DNA from: Actinosynnema sp040640215
GTDB taxonomy: Bacteria > Actinomycetota > Actinomycetes > Mycobacteriales > Pseudonocardiaceae
DNA: 64,000 nt
Assembly: GCF_040640215.1 (NCBI RefSeq)
Contig: NZ_JBFABG010000008.1
Location: forward strand, 186,001-250,000
Direction: 5' to 3'
Shown: positions 1 to 9,210 of the stretch, piece by piece
Numbering within the stretch: position 1 is the stretch's first letter
How the letters are laid out: each line of letters starts with the position of its first letter
Program-made: the position numbers and the translations under genes
The notes under the pieces: generated by a model
Databases searched by the model: none
What the model was told of the DNA's origin: nothing
Seen by the model: the letters and a program-made list of their open reading frames with translations, nothing else

Positions 1-62
1 CCAGTTCGCCGGGGCACCGGCGCGCGGCCGGCGAGGGCGCGCTCCGGTGCGTTCCACCGGGG

Positions 63-653
63 TCATGAGCCCAGGGTCGTGAACGCCTCGTCGACCAGCG
101 TGCGCAGGTCGTCTGCGCCGTCGTTGTCGACCCACGCGGTCAGTGCGGTGATCAGCGCGGCGGTGGCGGCGGCGGCCACCACCCGCAGCCTCAGGTCGAC
201 CGGGGACCCTTCGCGGTCGGCGAGCGCACGGGCCAGCAGTGACTCGGTGGTGGCTGCGTTGCGCCACTGCCTGGCCCGCAGGGCGGGGTGGGTGACGACG
301 AGCCGGGTCCGGGCGTAGACGGCGTCCCGGTCGGCGGTCAGCACGGTGTCCAGGCCCGCACGTACCGCGCGGTGCAGCGCGGTCATCGGTGCCTCGGCGG
401 CGGGTCGGGCGCGGACCAGTTCGGCGATCAGCGGGTCGTAGTCGTCGTCCTCGACCACGGCTTCCTTGGTGGGGAAGTAGCGGAAGAACGTCATGTGCGA
501 CACGCCGGCGGCGGCGGCGATCTGCTCCACGGTGGTCTCGTCGTACCCGCCGTCCAGGAACAGCCGCAGGGCGTGTTCCCGGATGGTGCGGCGGGTACGG
601 GCCTTGCGCTCCTCGCGCAGCCCGCCCGCGGGTCGGCTCTGGTCGGCTCTCAC
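63..653 (-). CDS. TetR-family transcriptional regulator
   Basis: A 196-residue protein with an N-terminal TetR helix-turn-helix: the stretch around residues 14-60 contains TRRTIREHALRLF, then TTVEQIAAAAGVSHMTFFRY, the usual recognition helix followed by FRYF. The C-terminal ligand-binding half is variable and gives no ligand. I chose the GTG at 651-653 because it overlaps the stop of the upstream monooxygenase gene as GTGA, which implies translational coupling; an upstream ATG at 707 would lie inside the monooxygenase gene. It probably represses its own operon through the palindrome near 2047-2061. The regulator role is clear from the fold; the target is inference. Confidence 0.88.
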   Translation of the reverse strand: MRADQSRPAGGLREERKARTRRTIREHALRLFLDGGYDETTVEQIAAAAGVSHMTFFRYFPTKEAVVEDDDYDPLIAELVRARPAAEAPMTALHRAVRAGLDTVLTADRDAVYARTRLVVTHPALRARQWRNAATTESLLARALADREGSPVDLRLRVVAAAATAALITALTAWVDNDGADDLRTLVDEAFTTLGS

Positions 654-2038
654 CGGCCAAGCATGACCTCCAGGTCCCGGCGCAGCGCACCCGGCTCGCC
701 GCGCCACGCCAGGTGGCCGTCGGGACGGACCAGCAGCGCACCACCGGTGCGGTGCACCTCCCGCACCTCGCCCAGCAGGTCACGCGCCACCGCCGCGCAC
801 GGGTGGCCGGGCGGCACGACCAGCGTCCACCGGAACTCGCCGTGCCCGGCGAACTCGGCCACCCGATCTCCCACGCGCGGGCGTCGCCCGAACCGGGAAC
901 GGCCGTAGCCGATCTTCAACTGGGACGCCTGTTCCCAGATCCTCCGCTGGACCGGTGCCAGACCCAGGAGCGGGAACAGCACCCGGTCGCGCACCAGGCG
1001 CGCGACGGCGGAATCGCCCAGGACCAGGCCGGTCAGGCCGCTGGTGGAGGCCAGCACGTCGACCGCCACGGGCCTGCGCTCGGCCTCGTAGCCGTCCAGG
1101 AGCCCGTCTCCGGCACGTCCCGACTCGACCAGTGCCAACCGCCACGCCAGGTTCTCCGCGTCACCCAATCCGGTGTTCATGCCCTGCCCGCCGAACGGGC
1201 TGTGGATGTGCGCGGCGTCGCCCGCGAGCAGCACCCGGCCCCGCCGGTAGGTCTCGGCGAGTCGTCGGTGGATGCGGAACACCGACGTCCACACCCACCG
1301 GTCGGCCTCGTCGACGCGGACGCCGGCGTGTCGTCGGGCCGCGTCCGCCAGGTACGCGGGGACGTCCTGGACCGCGACGCCCGGCGCGGGTGCCATGAAC
1401 CGCCAGATCCCGTCCGGCAGCGGGAACGCCGAGAACACCTCCGCGCCGCGCACCCACACGCCTACCGCGTCGCGGGGCAGCGGCAGTTCGACCCGGACGT
1501 CGCCCAACACGAAGTTCTCCACCAGCGGCACGCCGGGGAACCCGATGCCGGCGGCCTTGCGGACCGCGCTGTGCGCGCCGTCGCACCCGACCACCCACCG
1601 CGCGTTCACAGCGCCGGCGGCGGTCGACAGCACCGCCCCTTCGTCGCAGTGCTCGATCCCCTCCACGCGCGTGGACCACTCGACCTCGACGCCGTGGGCC
1701 CGCAGCCGTTGCCGCAACCGCGCCTCGACCTCGGCCTGCGACACGATCAGGCCGGGCCGCCTGACCAGCTTCGTCGGCTGCCCGACGCGCAACTCCCCCG
1801 CCCGCCGCCCGCCGACGTGGACCACCACCCGGCCGATGCCCACCGACCGTTCCGGCAGGTCGTCCAGCGCGCCCAGCCGGGCCAACACCTCGGTACCGCG
1901 TGGTTGCAGCCCCAATGCCCGTGACGTCGTCGCCGGGCCGTCGGCTCCGTCCACCACCCGCACCGGCACGCCCTGCGACCGCAGCGCGCACGCCGCAGCC
2001 AACCCGGTCGGACCCGCACCCACCACCACAACAGCCAT
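650..2038 (-). CDS. FAD-dependent aromatic-type monooxygenase
   Basis: A 462-residue flavoprotein of the PheA/TfdB class (FAD_binding_3). The N-terminal Rossmann motif VVVVGAGPTGLAAA binds the ADP of FAD, a GCDGAHSAVRKAAG segment matches the conserved DG motif, and RVLLAGDAAHIHSPFGGQGM is the second FAD-binding GD motif. The family hydroxylates aromatic or polyketide-like substrates with NAD(P)H and O2, so a detoxification or tailoring role fits; the substrate cannot be read. The ATG at 2036-2038 starts directly at the FAD motif, so the eight in-frame residues upstream are probably not translated. It precedes and overlaps the TetR gene, a common layout for a self-regulated detoxification operon. 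Confidence 0.9.
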   Translation of the reverse strand: MAVVVVGAGPTGLAAACALRSQGVPVRVVDGADGPATTSRALGLQPRGTEVLARLGALDDLPERSVGIGRVVVHVGGRRAGELRVGQPTKLVRRPGLIVSQAEVEARLRQRLRAHGVEVEWSTRVEGIEHCDEGAVLSTAAGAVNARWVVGCDGAHSAVRKAAGIGFPGVPLVENFVLGDVRVELPLPRDAVGVWVRGAEVFSAFPLPDGIWRFMAPAPGVAVQDVPAYLADAARRHAGVRVDEADRWVWTSVFRIHRRLAETYRRGRVLLAGDAAHIHSPFGGQGMNTGLGDAENLAWRLALVESGRAGDGLLDGYEAERRPVAVDVLASTSGLTGLVLGDSAVARLVRDRVLFPLLGLAPVQRRIWEQASQLKIGYGRSRFGRRPRVGDRVAEFAGHGEFRWTLVVPPGHPCAAVARDLLGEVREVHRTGGALLVRPDGHLAWRGEPGALRRDLEVMLGR

Positions 2039-2045
2039 ACCGCTA

Positions 2046-2073
2046 GTGTTAGCTACTAACAAGTGTTAGTCAA
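2046..2073 (-). promoter_or_regulatory. Probable promoter and TetR operator of the monooxygenase operon
   Basis: A perfect palindrome TGTTAGCTACTAACA lies at 2047-2061, and the half-site AGTGTTAG recurs directly at 2062-2069. On the minus strand TTGACT (2073-2068) and TAACAC (2051-2046) make a plausible -35/-10 pair with 16-nt spacing, and the ATG begins seven nt beyond the -10, so the transcript may be leaderless. The palindrome covers the spacer and -10, which is where a repressor would block polymerase. The palindrome is seen directly; its assignment to the coupled TetR protein is inference. It also overlaps the end of nhaA. Confidence 0.6.
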
Positions 2074-3361
2074 TAACGTCTTTTTGGTAGGCGTCCGGGA
2101 TGCCGTCCCGGTTCGCGTCGCGGGTCTCCTCCTCGTGGATGCGGCGGTACACGCGGTTGCGCCCGCGCAGCACGATCGTCGCGATGATCGCGGCCAACAG
2201 CGACCCGAGCAGGACGGCGACCTTCGCGTCGTCGTACTCGGCGCTGCCCTCGCCGAAGGCCAACTCGCCCACGAGCAGCGACACGGTGAACCCGATACCG
2301 CCCAGGACCGCCAGGCCCAGCACGTCCACCCAGGCCAGGTCGCTGTCCAGTTCGGCCTTGGTGAACCGGGCGACCAGCCACGTGGCGGCGGTGATGCCGA
2401 TCAGCTTGCCCAACACCAGACCCGCCACGATCCCGAGCGTCACGGTGTCGGACAGGGAGGACACCAGCCCGTCGAGACCGCCGAACGCCACACCGGCGGC
2501 GAAGAACGCGAACACCGGCACCGCCACCCCGGTCGACAACGGACGCCACCGGTGCTCGAAGTGCTCCGCCAGACCGGGCCCCTCGCCCGCGCGCCGGCGG
2601 ATCACCGGCACCGCGAACCCCAGCAGCACCCCGGCCACCGTCGCGTGCACCCCGGAGGCGTGCATGAACCCCCACGTCAGGCCGGCGAGCGGCAGCAACA
2701 CCCACCAGGAACGGACCCGGCGCTGCACCAGCACCGTGAACAGCGCCAAGGGCACCAGCACGAGCAGCAACGGCACCACCGACAGCTCGTCGGTGTAGAA
2801 CAGCGCGATGATCACGATCGCGATCAGGTCGTCCACGACCGCGAGCGTGAGCAGGAACGTCCGCAACGCCGAAGGCAGGAACCGGCCGATCACCGCCAGC
2901 ACGGCCAACGCGAACGCGATGTCGGTCGCCGTCGGGACCGCCCACCCCGCCGACGCCTCCGGATTGCCCAGGTTGATCAGTGCGTAGATCAGCGCGGGCA
3001 CCACCACACCACCGACCGCGGCGGCGACCGGGACCGCCGCCCGCCGGGGATCGCGCAGGTCACCCGCCACGAACTCGCGTTTGAGCTCCAGCCCGGCCAC
3101 GAAGAAGAAGATCGCCAGCAGGCCGTCGGAGGCCCACTGGCCCACGCTCAGCCGCAGGTGCAGCGACTCGACGCCGAACTCCAGCCCGCGCAGCGACTCG
3201 TAGGCCGGTGCCCACGGCGAGTTCGCCCAGACCAGGCCCAGCACGGCGGCGGCGAGCATGATGACGCCGCCCACCGTCTCCATGCGCAGGACGTCGGCGA
3301 TGCGCCTGGCCTCGGGCCAGGAGCCCCGGCTGAAGAGGTTGGTGGTGACACGGCGTTTCAC
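2066..3361 (-). CDS. nhaA: Na+/H+ antiporter NhaA
   Basis: A 431-residue integral membrane protein with about 11-12 hydrophobic segments. It exchanges cytoplasmic Na+ for H+ in pH and salt homeostasis. The diagnostic TFLLTLAVVDDLIAIVIIAL segment contains the paired aspartates that bind the ion in the E. coli protein, and LLAIFFFVAGLELKREFV is the family's conserved early helix. I chose the GTG at 3359-3361 (VKRRVTTNLFSRGSW), which has a GGAG seven nt upstream; longer in-frame extensions are Arg-rich non-membrane sequence typical of frame read-through. The C-terminus carries an extra charged tail (RRIHEEETRDANRDGIPDAY) beyond the last helix. It appears monocistronic. Confidence 0.93.
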   Translation of the reverse strand: MKRRVTTNLFSRGSWPEARRIADVLRMETVGGVIMLAAAVLGLVWANSPWAPAYESLRGLEFGVESLHLRLSVGQWASDGLLAIFFFVAGLELKREFVAGDLRDPRRAAVPVAAAVGGVVVPALIYALINLGNPEASAGWAVPTATDIAFALAVLAVIGRFLPSALRTFLLTLAVVDDLIAIVIIALFYTDELSVVPLLLVLVPLALFTVLVQRRVRSWWVLLPLAGLTWGFMHASGVHATVAGVLLGFAVPVIRRRAGEGPGLAEHFEHRWRPLSTGVAVPVFAFFAAGVAFGGLDGLVSSLSDTVTLGIVAGLVLGKLIGITAATWLVARFTKAELDSDLAWVDVLGLAVLGGIGFTVSLLVGELAFGEGSAEYDDAKVAVLLGSLLAAIIATIVLRGRNRVYRRIHEEETRDANRDGIPDAYQKDVID

Positions 3362-3926
3362 GGGCGGCTCCGGGGGTCGTCGATCACGTCGCCGACCAGA
3401 CTTCCCGGCACACCATGCCCCCGTGAGGGGCAACGGTGGGATTCTACCCGCCGGAGTCCGCTCCCGCTGCGCCGAGTGAACCACGCCACCAGCACGCGCG
3501 GGGCGATCGACGCGGCTTCCCGCGCTCACCGACCACCACGCACACCGTCCACAGTGGAGCAGCAGTGGGACGGCAGCATCGCGATCACGTCGATCGGAGG
3601 CACCGTGAAGGGCGGGCACGGTGCGAACCGCACGATGTCGCCCGGCTCGCACCGCGCAACCAGACCGCCGTGGGCGCTGTCTGCTCAACGACACCGCGCC
3701 GAGTCCGGCCTACCACTTACGCGGTCCCACCGGGCCTGCGAACAGGCCCGGCACCGGGCAGATTACCCAGCACGACCGCCTAAAACACCCTTCAGGCCGC
3801 CGATGTCGGTCGCGTACTCGGAGCCGCCGCCGCAGGCGCGGCCGACTCGCCGGGCACAGTCGCCGATGTCCGACCGCCCGACGGGCTCCTCCGGCCCACT
3901 TCCGATCGGCGTGTCGTTCCTCGCGG
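3362..3926. other. Intergenic region, no gene seen
   Basis: This stretch separates nhaA from the downstream end of the ligase gene. Open frames exist on both strands but their translations are Arg/Pro-rich without consistent codon bias or family features. I see no RNA gene or mobile element. Confidence 0.6.
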
Positions 3927-5069
3927 TCACGCGGCGGTGTCCGGTAGCCAGTCCTGGCCCGTGTCCCGGCTCAGGAGCTCCACCACGTCCTCGATCCGTC
4001 CGCGCCGCTGGAACGCCCGCCGTTGGCGGACGGCACCGTTGCCGTTGTGGAGGACCTTGGTGAACAGGGCGCTGACCGCGCGCAACTCGCCGGTGTGGCG
4101 CAGGGCCGGCCGGACGTGGCGGACCAGCCGGCGCAGCAGGTGGGCGGCCGGGACGCGGCGATGGGCGAACAGGTCGATGCCGTCGCCCTCGATGCCGTCG
4201 TGCGCGGCGCGCCAGTAGGCCGCGCTCACGGCCTCGGCGGCGACCGGCAGCCCCCGGTCACCTCGGCCGATCGCCCCGAGGGCGGTGGTGACCAGGGCGC
4301 GCACCAGGGCGGCGAGCAGGATCGATTCGTCGACCGTGGCGGGCACGTCGGACACCCGGATTTCGACGGCGGGCAGGTGGTCGGAGGGCCGCACGTCCCA
4401 GTACACCATCGCCGGGTCCGACACCTCCCCGCTGTCGACCAGCATGTCCAGCACGGCGTCGTAGTGGCTCGCGGACGTGAAGTACGGCGGCGCGCCGGAA
4501 CAAGGCCGGCGGCTGGTGAGCACCGACCGCCGGCTGGCGTAGCCGGTGTCGACGCCCTGGTGGATCGGCGAGTTGGCGGTCAACGCGAGCAGGACCGGCA
4601 ACCAGGGCCGCACGTGGTTGCACACCTGCACCGCGGTCTCCCGGTCCGGCACCGCGACGTGCACGTGGCAGCCGCACACGCCGTGCTCGGCCGCCGGCGG
4701 GCCGTAGCCCTCGTCGATCCGCTGGTGGCGGTCCGAGTCGCTGGAGGACTGCTCCGCCGGTCCGGCCAGGGGCACGCCGACCGCGAGCAGCCGCGCCCCT
4801 GCCTGCAAAGCCGCCGCCGAGGCCGTCGACCGCGCGGTCAGCAGGTGTCCGCGCACCTCGCGCAGCGTGCGGCACACCGGTGTGCCGCTCTCCACCTGCG
4901 CACGGGTCGGCTCGGGTTTCAGGTCCGCACCCAGCCGGTTGGCCAGGTCGACCACCTCACCGGCCACCGGAACGGGCAGACCGCTGCCCGGGTCGACGAC
5001 CAGGAACTCCTCCACCACCGCCAGGGTCGGCACGTCGGTGCCCAGGAGGGGTTGCTCATCGTTGATCAT
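3927..5069 (-). CDS. YbdK-type carboxylate-amine ligase (GCS2 family), paralogue 1
   Basis: A 380-residue protein of the glutamate-cysteine ligase family 2. This family condenses an amino acid to a gamma-carboxylate with ATP; many actinomycete members have no known product. Characteristic segments are GVCGCHVHVAVPDRETAVQV (metal/substrate-binding His residues), RPWLPVLLALTANSP and AVEIRVSDVPATVDE. At the N-terminus the usual VGVEEEF is TLAVVEEF, so one glutamate of the acidic cluster is replaced by valine. A second paralogue lies at 15380-16447. It stands alone on this strand, about 320 bases from the next gene. The family call is firm; the substrate is unknown. Confidence 0.88.
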   Translation of the reverse strand: MINDEQPLLGTDVPTLAVVEEFLVVDPGSGLPVPVAGEVVDLANRLGADLKPEPTRAQVESGTPVCRTLREVRGHLLTARSTASAAALQAGARLLAVGVPLAGPAEQSSSDSDRHQRIDEGYGPPAAEHGVCGCHVHVAVPDRETAVQVCNHVRPWLPVLLALTANSPIHQGVDTGYASRRSVLTSRRPCSGAPPYFTSASHYDAVLDMLVDSGEVSDPAMVYWDVRPSDHLPAVEIRVSDVPATVDESILLAALVRALVTTALGAIGRGDRGLPVAAEAVSAAYWRAAHDGIEGDGIDLFAHRRVPAAHLLRRLVRHVRPALRHTGELRAVSALFTKVLHNGNGAVRQRRAFQRRGRIEDVVELLSRDTGQDWLPDTAA

Positions 5070-5386
5070 GTTGTCCTCACCGCTCGCTGGTGGTCAGCAC
5101 GCGAGTGCGCCCGCGCACCGTCCTGTCGCGAGCGTGACGACGCCACTGGCCACACGAGTCGTCCGCGTGGGTGTCGGCACGCTGTTTGACCGACGAGAAG
5201 TCCCTCCGGAGCCTCGTTCGAGTGGACCCGAGACCCCGTCGAGGGGCTCACGGAATACCACTCCGGGGTACGGACAAACCGAGTGGGACTGATTCGTCGG
5301 TCGCCACGGCGGAATCCGCTCGGAGGTTGCGCGTAGACGAGGTACCGGACCCCAGGGTGCTCCCGACCGGGGAATTGCCCGGTCCG
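5070..5386. other. Intergenic region, no gene seen
   Basis: About 320 bases between the start of the ligase gene and the end of the GAF-ANTAR gene. It should carry the promoter of the ligase, but I see no clear -10/-35 pair, RNA gene or convincing small protein. Confidence 0.55.
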
Positions 5387-6142
5387 TCAGTCCTCGATGG
5401 CCACGAGGTCGTTGAGGAAGCGCTCGGCGAGGTCGCGGAGCTTGACGTTCTCGCGCTGCGACCGGTCGACCAGCATCGCGAACGCCTCGTCGGCACTCAC
5501 CCGGTGCACGGCCATGACGACGCCCTTGGCCTGGTCGATGACCGCCCGGGAAGCCAACGCGTGCCGCAGTTGAACCGCCTGCTCACGAGCGCGGAGGTAA
5601 CGGCGGGCGTTGCGCAACGCCGCCTCGACCGCGGTCGAGTACAGCTCCAGGAGCGCCGCGTCGAGAGCCCGCAGACCGGCCGAGCGCTCGCTGTAGAGGT
5701 TGAGCGAAGCGGGTGTTTCCTCGTCGAAGCACAGCGGCACCGACAGGTAACCGACCACGCCGAACCCCGCCGCCTGCCCGGCGAAGGCCGGCCACCGGTC
5801 CGGCAGTTCGGCCGCCGCCGCGCGCACCACCTCACCGATCCGCGCGGCCTCCAGGCACGGCCCCTCCCCGGCCCGGTACTGCGCGATGTCCACCTCCAGC
5901 GCCTCCTGCCCGGTCGTCGCCCCGGTCACCGGGCCGTCGTCGGACAGCAGCGTCACGCTCACCAGGTCAGCGCCCGGGATGGCGTGCACCACCTGCCGGC
6001 AGATCCGGTCGAGGATGACCGACAGGTCCTCCTCCTGGTCCAGGACGGCGGACAACCCTTCCAACGCGCCGGTGACCTCGTCCAACCGCCGGATCAGCGT
6101 CTCGGCGGCCTCGTCGTCCTCCGCACCCCGCAGCCCGCCCAT
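5387..6142 (-). CDS. GAF-ANTAR RNA-binding regulator
   Basis: A 251-residue protein with an N-terminal GAF domain (roughly residues 30-170, including YRAGEGPCLEAAR, the hallmark of this subfamily) followed by a C-terminal ANTAR domain (about 185-245: RAVIDQAKGVVMAVHRVSADEAFAML). ANTAR domains bind two-hexaloop hairpins in nascent RNA and act as antiterminators; the GAF domain probably senses a small ligand. The ATG at 6140-6142 has an AGGAGG six nt upstream. It is one of four such proteins in the first 22 kb. No RNA target is visible next to it. Confidence 0.9.
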   Translation of the reverse strand: MGGLRGAEDDEAAETLIRRLDEVTGALEGLSAVLDQEEDLSVILDRICRQVVHAIPGADLVSVTLLSDDGPVTGATTGQEALEVDIAQYRAGEGPCLEAARIGEVVRAAAAELPDRWPAFAGQAAGFGVVGYLSVPLCFDEETPASLNLYSERSAGLRALDAALLELYSTAVEAALRNARRYLRAREQAVQLRHALASRAVIDQAKGVVMAVHRVSADEAFAMLVDRSQRENVKLRDLAERFLNDLVAIED

Positions 6143-6447
6143 CGCCCACCTCCTCGGTCGGTACCGGCCTCCGTCGCGCTCCTGCGGACTGGCGTCGAAA
6201 CCGCTGCCGTCACCCCGCTGATGTTCCCCCCTCGACACGTCGTCACACCTTCCGTGCCGTGGTCGACGCACCTGCCGTCGCCGCGCTCCGCGCTCCACGC
6301 AGAGTCCCGACAGCCGAAGTTCGTGACCGCGTCCACTGTGCGGCCCGCCGAGGAACCGCGCCCGCCAGGAGGCGGCCTCGACCGAGGCACCGGTCAAGGC
6401 ACGCCTGCCTGACAGAGGCACGGGACCGACCACGACGAACGAACCTC
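6143..6447. other. Intergenic region, no gene seen
   Basis: About 305 bases between the GAF-ANTAR start and the end of the DUF3040 gene. I see only low-quality Arg/Gly-rich frames here and no RNA gene. Confidence 0.5.
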
Positions 6448-6717
6448 TCAGCCCTGCGTTCCGGCCGACCGCAGGCGTGTGACGTGCAGGCAGGCCGCGG
6501 TCATCAGCAGCAGGAGGCCCACGAACACCAGTGGCAGGTGGACGAGTGCTCCGACAACCAGGAAGGTGATGCCGAGCAGCGTGACCCACACCCCGGTCGA
6601 CGTACGTCGGGTGGCCGTCACGGGGTCCCTGCCCGCGAGCACCGAAGCGAGGGCCGGATCGGTATTCTCGAACCACCGCTCGATGCGGCGGAGTTGACGG
6701 CGTTCGTACCTGGTCAC
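6448..6717 (-). CDS. DUF3040 small membrane protein
   Basis: An 89-residue protein whose N-terminus (YERRQLRRIERWFENTDPALA) matches the DUF3040 signature of actinobacteria: a basic helix, a conserved DP.LA segment, then two hydrophobic helices (about residues 43-60 and 62-82). The function of the family is unknown; it is typically a small membrane-anchored protein. It lies 18 bases downstream of ctaD on the same strand and may be read from the same transcript. Confidence 0.82.
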   Translation of the reverse strand: MTRYERRQLRRIERWFENTDPALASVLAGRDPVTATRRTSTGVWVTLLGITFLVVGALVHLPLVFVGLLLLMTAACLHVTRLRSAGTQG

Positions 6718-6735
6718 CGAATCCTCCGTGCGGTG

Positions 6736-8499
6736 TCAGTCGTCGTGCTTGGTTTCGCGGTCGGTGGGCGCGAGGTACTTCTCGGTGGTCGGGTCGACCT
6801 CGACGTCGTCCTGGTTCTTGCGCAGGATGGAGTAGTGGGACTCGTCGCGCATCCGTTCGACCATGTGCGGGTAGTGCAGTTCGAACGCGGGACGTTCGGA
6901 GCGGATGGGGGGCAGTTCGGTGAAGTTGTGCCGGGGCGGCGGGCAGGAAGTGGCCCATTCCAGCGAGTTGCCAAAACCCCACGGGTCGTCGTGCTCGGCG
7001 GGGTCGCCGTAGCGGTAGCTGCGGAAGACGTTGTAGAGGAACGGCAGCGTGGAGGCTCCCAGCACGAACGAGCCGATGGTGGAGACGGTGTTGAGGGTCG
7101 TGAACTGGTCGCTGGGCAGGTAGTCGGCGTAGCGGCGGGGCATGCCCTGGTTGCCCAACCAGTGGTGGACCAGGAAGGTCAGGTGGAAGCCGATGAACGT
7201 GGTCCAGAAGTGCAGCTTGCCCAGGCGTTCGTCGAGCATCCGGCCGGTCATCTTGGGGAACCAGAAGTAGATGCCGGCGTAGGTGGCGAACACGATCGTG
7301 CCGAACAGGACGTAGTGGAAGTGCGCGACGACGAAGTAGGTGTCGTGCACGTGGAAGTCGATGGGCGGGGACGCCAGGAGGATGCCGGACAGGCCGCCGA
7401 ACAGGAACGTGACCAGGAACCCGACGCTGAACAGCATCGGCGACTCGAACGTCAACTGCCCCTTCCACATGGTGCCGATCCAGTTGAAGAACTTGATGCC
7501 GGTGGGGATGGCGATGATGAACGTGGTGGCGGAGAAGAACAGCATCAGCACCGCGCCGGTCGCGTACATGTGGTGCGCCCACACGATCACGGAGTACAGC
7601 GCGATGGCGATCGTGGCGTAGACCAGTCCTTTGTAGCCGAACAGGGGTTTGCGGCTGAACACCGGGAAAATCTCGCTGACGATGCCGAAGAACGGCAGCG
7701 CGACTATGTAGACCTCGGGGTGGCCGAAGAACCAGAACAGGTGCTGCCACAGGATCGCCCCGCCGTTGGCCGGGTCGAACACGTGTGCGCCCAGGTGCCG
7801 GTCGGCGAGCAGACCGAGCAGCGCGGCGGTCAGGATCGGGAACGCCACCAGCACCAGGATCGAGGTGATGAGGATGTTCCAGGTGAAGATGGGCATCCGG
7901 AACATGGTCATGCCCGGCGCGCGCAGGCAGACCACGGTCGTGATCATGTTCACCGCGCCGAGGATCGTGCCCAGACCGCCGACGGCCAGGCCGGAGATCC
8001 ACAGGTCGGCCCCCACGCCCGGGGTGCGGGCGGCGCTGCTCAGCGGTGCGTAGGCGGTCCACCCGAAGTCCGGTGCGCCGGCGGGGGTGAGGAACGCGCT
8101 GACCGCGATCAGGCCGCCGAACAGGTACAGCCAGTAGGACAGGGCGTTGAGCCGCGGGAAGGCCACGTCCGGTGAGCCGATCTGCAACGGCAGGACGAAG
8201 TTCGCGAAGCCGAACACGATCGGGGTGGCGTAGAGCAGCAGCATGACCGTGCCGTGCATGGTGAAGAGCTGGTTGTACTGCTCGTTGGACAGGAACTGGA
8301 GGCCAGGCCGGGCCAGCTCGCCACGCATCAGCAACGCCATCAGGCCGCCGACCAGGAAGAACCCGAACGACGTGGTCAGGTACATCAGGCCGATCTGCTT
8401 GTGGTCGGTGGTGGAGAACAGCCGCAGCAGCGCCGAACCCTTCGGGCGGGGCCGCGCAACCTCGCGGGGCACGATCGGCGTGGGTTTTACCGTCGTCAT
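6736..8499 (-). CDS. ctaD: Cytochrome c oxidase subunit I (aa3 type)
   Basis: A 587-residue haem-copper oxidase subunit I, the catalytic core that reduces O2 to water and pumps protons in the cytoplasmic membrane. Twelve hydrophobic helices are evident. Haem and CuB ligands are visible in FTMHGTVM, FWFFGHPEVYI (His and the cross-linked Tyr), IVWAHHMYATG and VVAHFHYVLFG; the K-channel region KPLFGYKGLVYA is intact. I prefer the ATG at 8497-8499 (MTTVKPTP) because GAGG sits six nt upstream; the ATG at 8505 is too close to it. Other oxidase subunits are not in this window, as is common for stand-alone actinomycete ctaD copies. Confidence 0.96.
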   Translation of the reverse strand: MTTVKPTPIVPREVARPRPKGSALLRLFSTTDHKQIGLMYLTTSFGFFLVGGLMALLMRGELARPGLQFLSNEQYNQLFTMHGTVMLLLYATPIVFGFANFVLPLQIGSPDVAFPRLNALSYWLYLFGGLIAVSAFLTPAGAPDFGWTAYAPLSSAARTPGVGADLWISGLAVGGLGTILGAVNMITTVVCLRAPGMTMFRMPIFTWNILITSILVLVAFPILTAALLGLLADRHLGAHVFDPANGGAILWQHLFWFFGHPEVYIVALPFFGIVSEIFPVFSRKPLFGYKGLVYATIAIALYSVIVWAHHMYATGAVLMLFFSATTFIIAIPTGIKFFNWIGTMWKGQLTFESPMLFSVGFLVTFLFGGLSGILLASPPIDFHVHDTYFVVAHFHYVLFGTIVFATYAGIYFWFPKMTGRMLDERLGKLHFWTTFIGFHLTFLVHHWLGNQGMPRRYADYLPSDQFTTLNTVSTIGSFVLGASTLPFLYNVFRSYRYGDPAEHDDPWGFGNSLEWATSCPPPRHNFTELPPIRSERPAFELHYPHMVERMRDESHYSILRKNQDDVEVDPTTEKYLAPTDRETKHDD

Positions 8500-8789
8500 G
8501 ACCATCCTCGACTCAGTGGTGCGGTGCACGAACCCACCGGCGACAGACCGCCTCCACGTTGCGGACACCACCTCGAACCGCCGGTGACGCGCCCGACTAC
8601 CCCACGTCGGTCCACCTACACACCGACACTCGCGATTTCACCTGTCCGCGCCGAAGTGATGTGCCGGTGACGAGTTCGGCCCGTTGGCCGGGAGCCGGAC
8701 CCGGGACCTCGCGGGCCGACGCGGGTGTCGGCCCAGCCGTTGAGCGCCCCATGCGCCCTTTTCGGACACCGCTCGAACATCGTTTGACG

Positions 8790-9050
8790 ATGCCCGGTCG
8801 GGCATACGAGCGGAATGCGACGCCCGCCGCAGCGCGGGAGCTGGTGGCGCTCGTGGACGGCTTCGCCACCCTTGGTCCCCGGCACTGGCGCGCCCGCGCC
8901 GCGCGGGGCAGGCGGGAGACGTGGCTGGGCGGTCTGGCGACGCAGGTGCGTGACGGCGCGCTGAGCGTGCCCGCCGGGTCGGCGCTGGAGGTCGTCAGCG
9001 CTCACCGGGGGAGGTCGACGGCGAAGAGCTGTCACCCCGGTTGCCGGTGA
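8790..9050 (+). CDS. Possible small hypothetical protein
   Basis: An 86-residue frame beginning MPGRAYERNATPAAARELVA, with strong G/C preference at third positions from about 8820 to 9000, which argues for real coding. It has an amphipathic, Arg/Ala-rich composition and no recognised domain. No clear ribosome binding site precedes the ATG. Treat as tentative; the last 15 residues look less like coding sequence. Confidence 0.35.
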   Translation: MPGRAYERNATPAAARELVALVDGFATLGPRHWRARAARGRRETWLGGLATQVRDGALSVPAGSALEVVSAHRGRSTAKSCHPGCR

Positions 9051-9210
9051 GCGGGCGGCGGGCGAGCCGGCCTGGCGTGGGGATCGCGTCCCGAATGACC
9101 AGTTCGCTGCGACGCGTCCCAGCACGACCGCTTCGTGGCGCGGACCCGGGATGGGGTGTCAGGCGGTGTTGTCCGCCGGGCAGCCGTCCGACCTGTGCCG
9201 GCTCTGGTGG

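Noticed and set aside
389..1924. 511-residue open frame antisense to the monooxygenase
   Set aside because: Composition is Arg/Pro/His-rich with no family motif; it is the complement of a clear flavoprotein gene.
5387..8062. A single 891-residue protein ending with the GAF-ANTAR domain
   Set aside because: The upstream part lies antisense-frame within ctaD and is Arg/Pro-rich; a strong ribosome binding site precedes the ATG at 6142.
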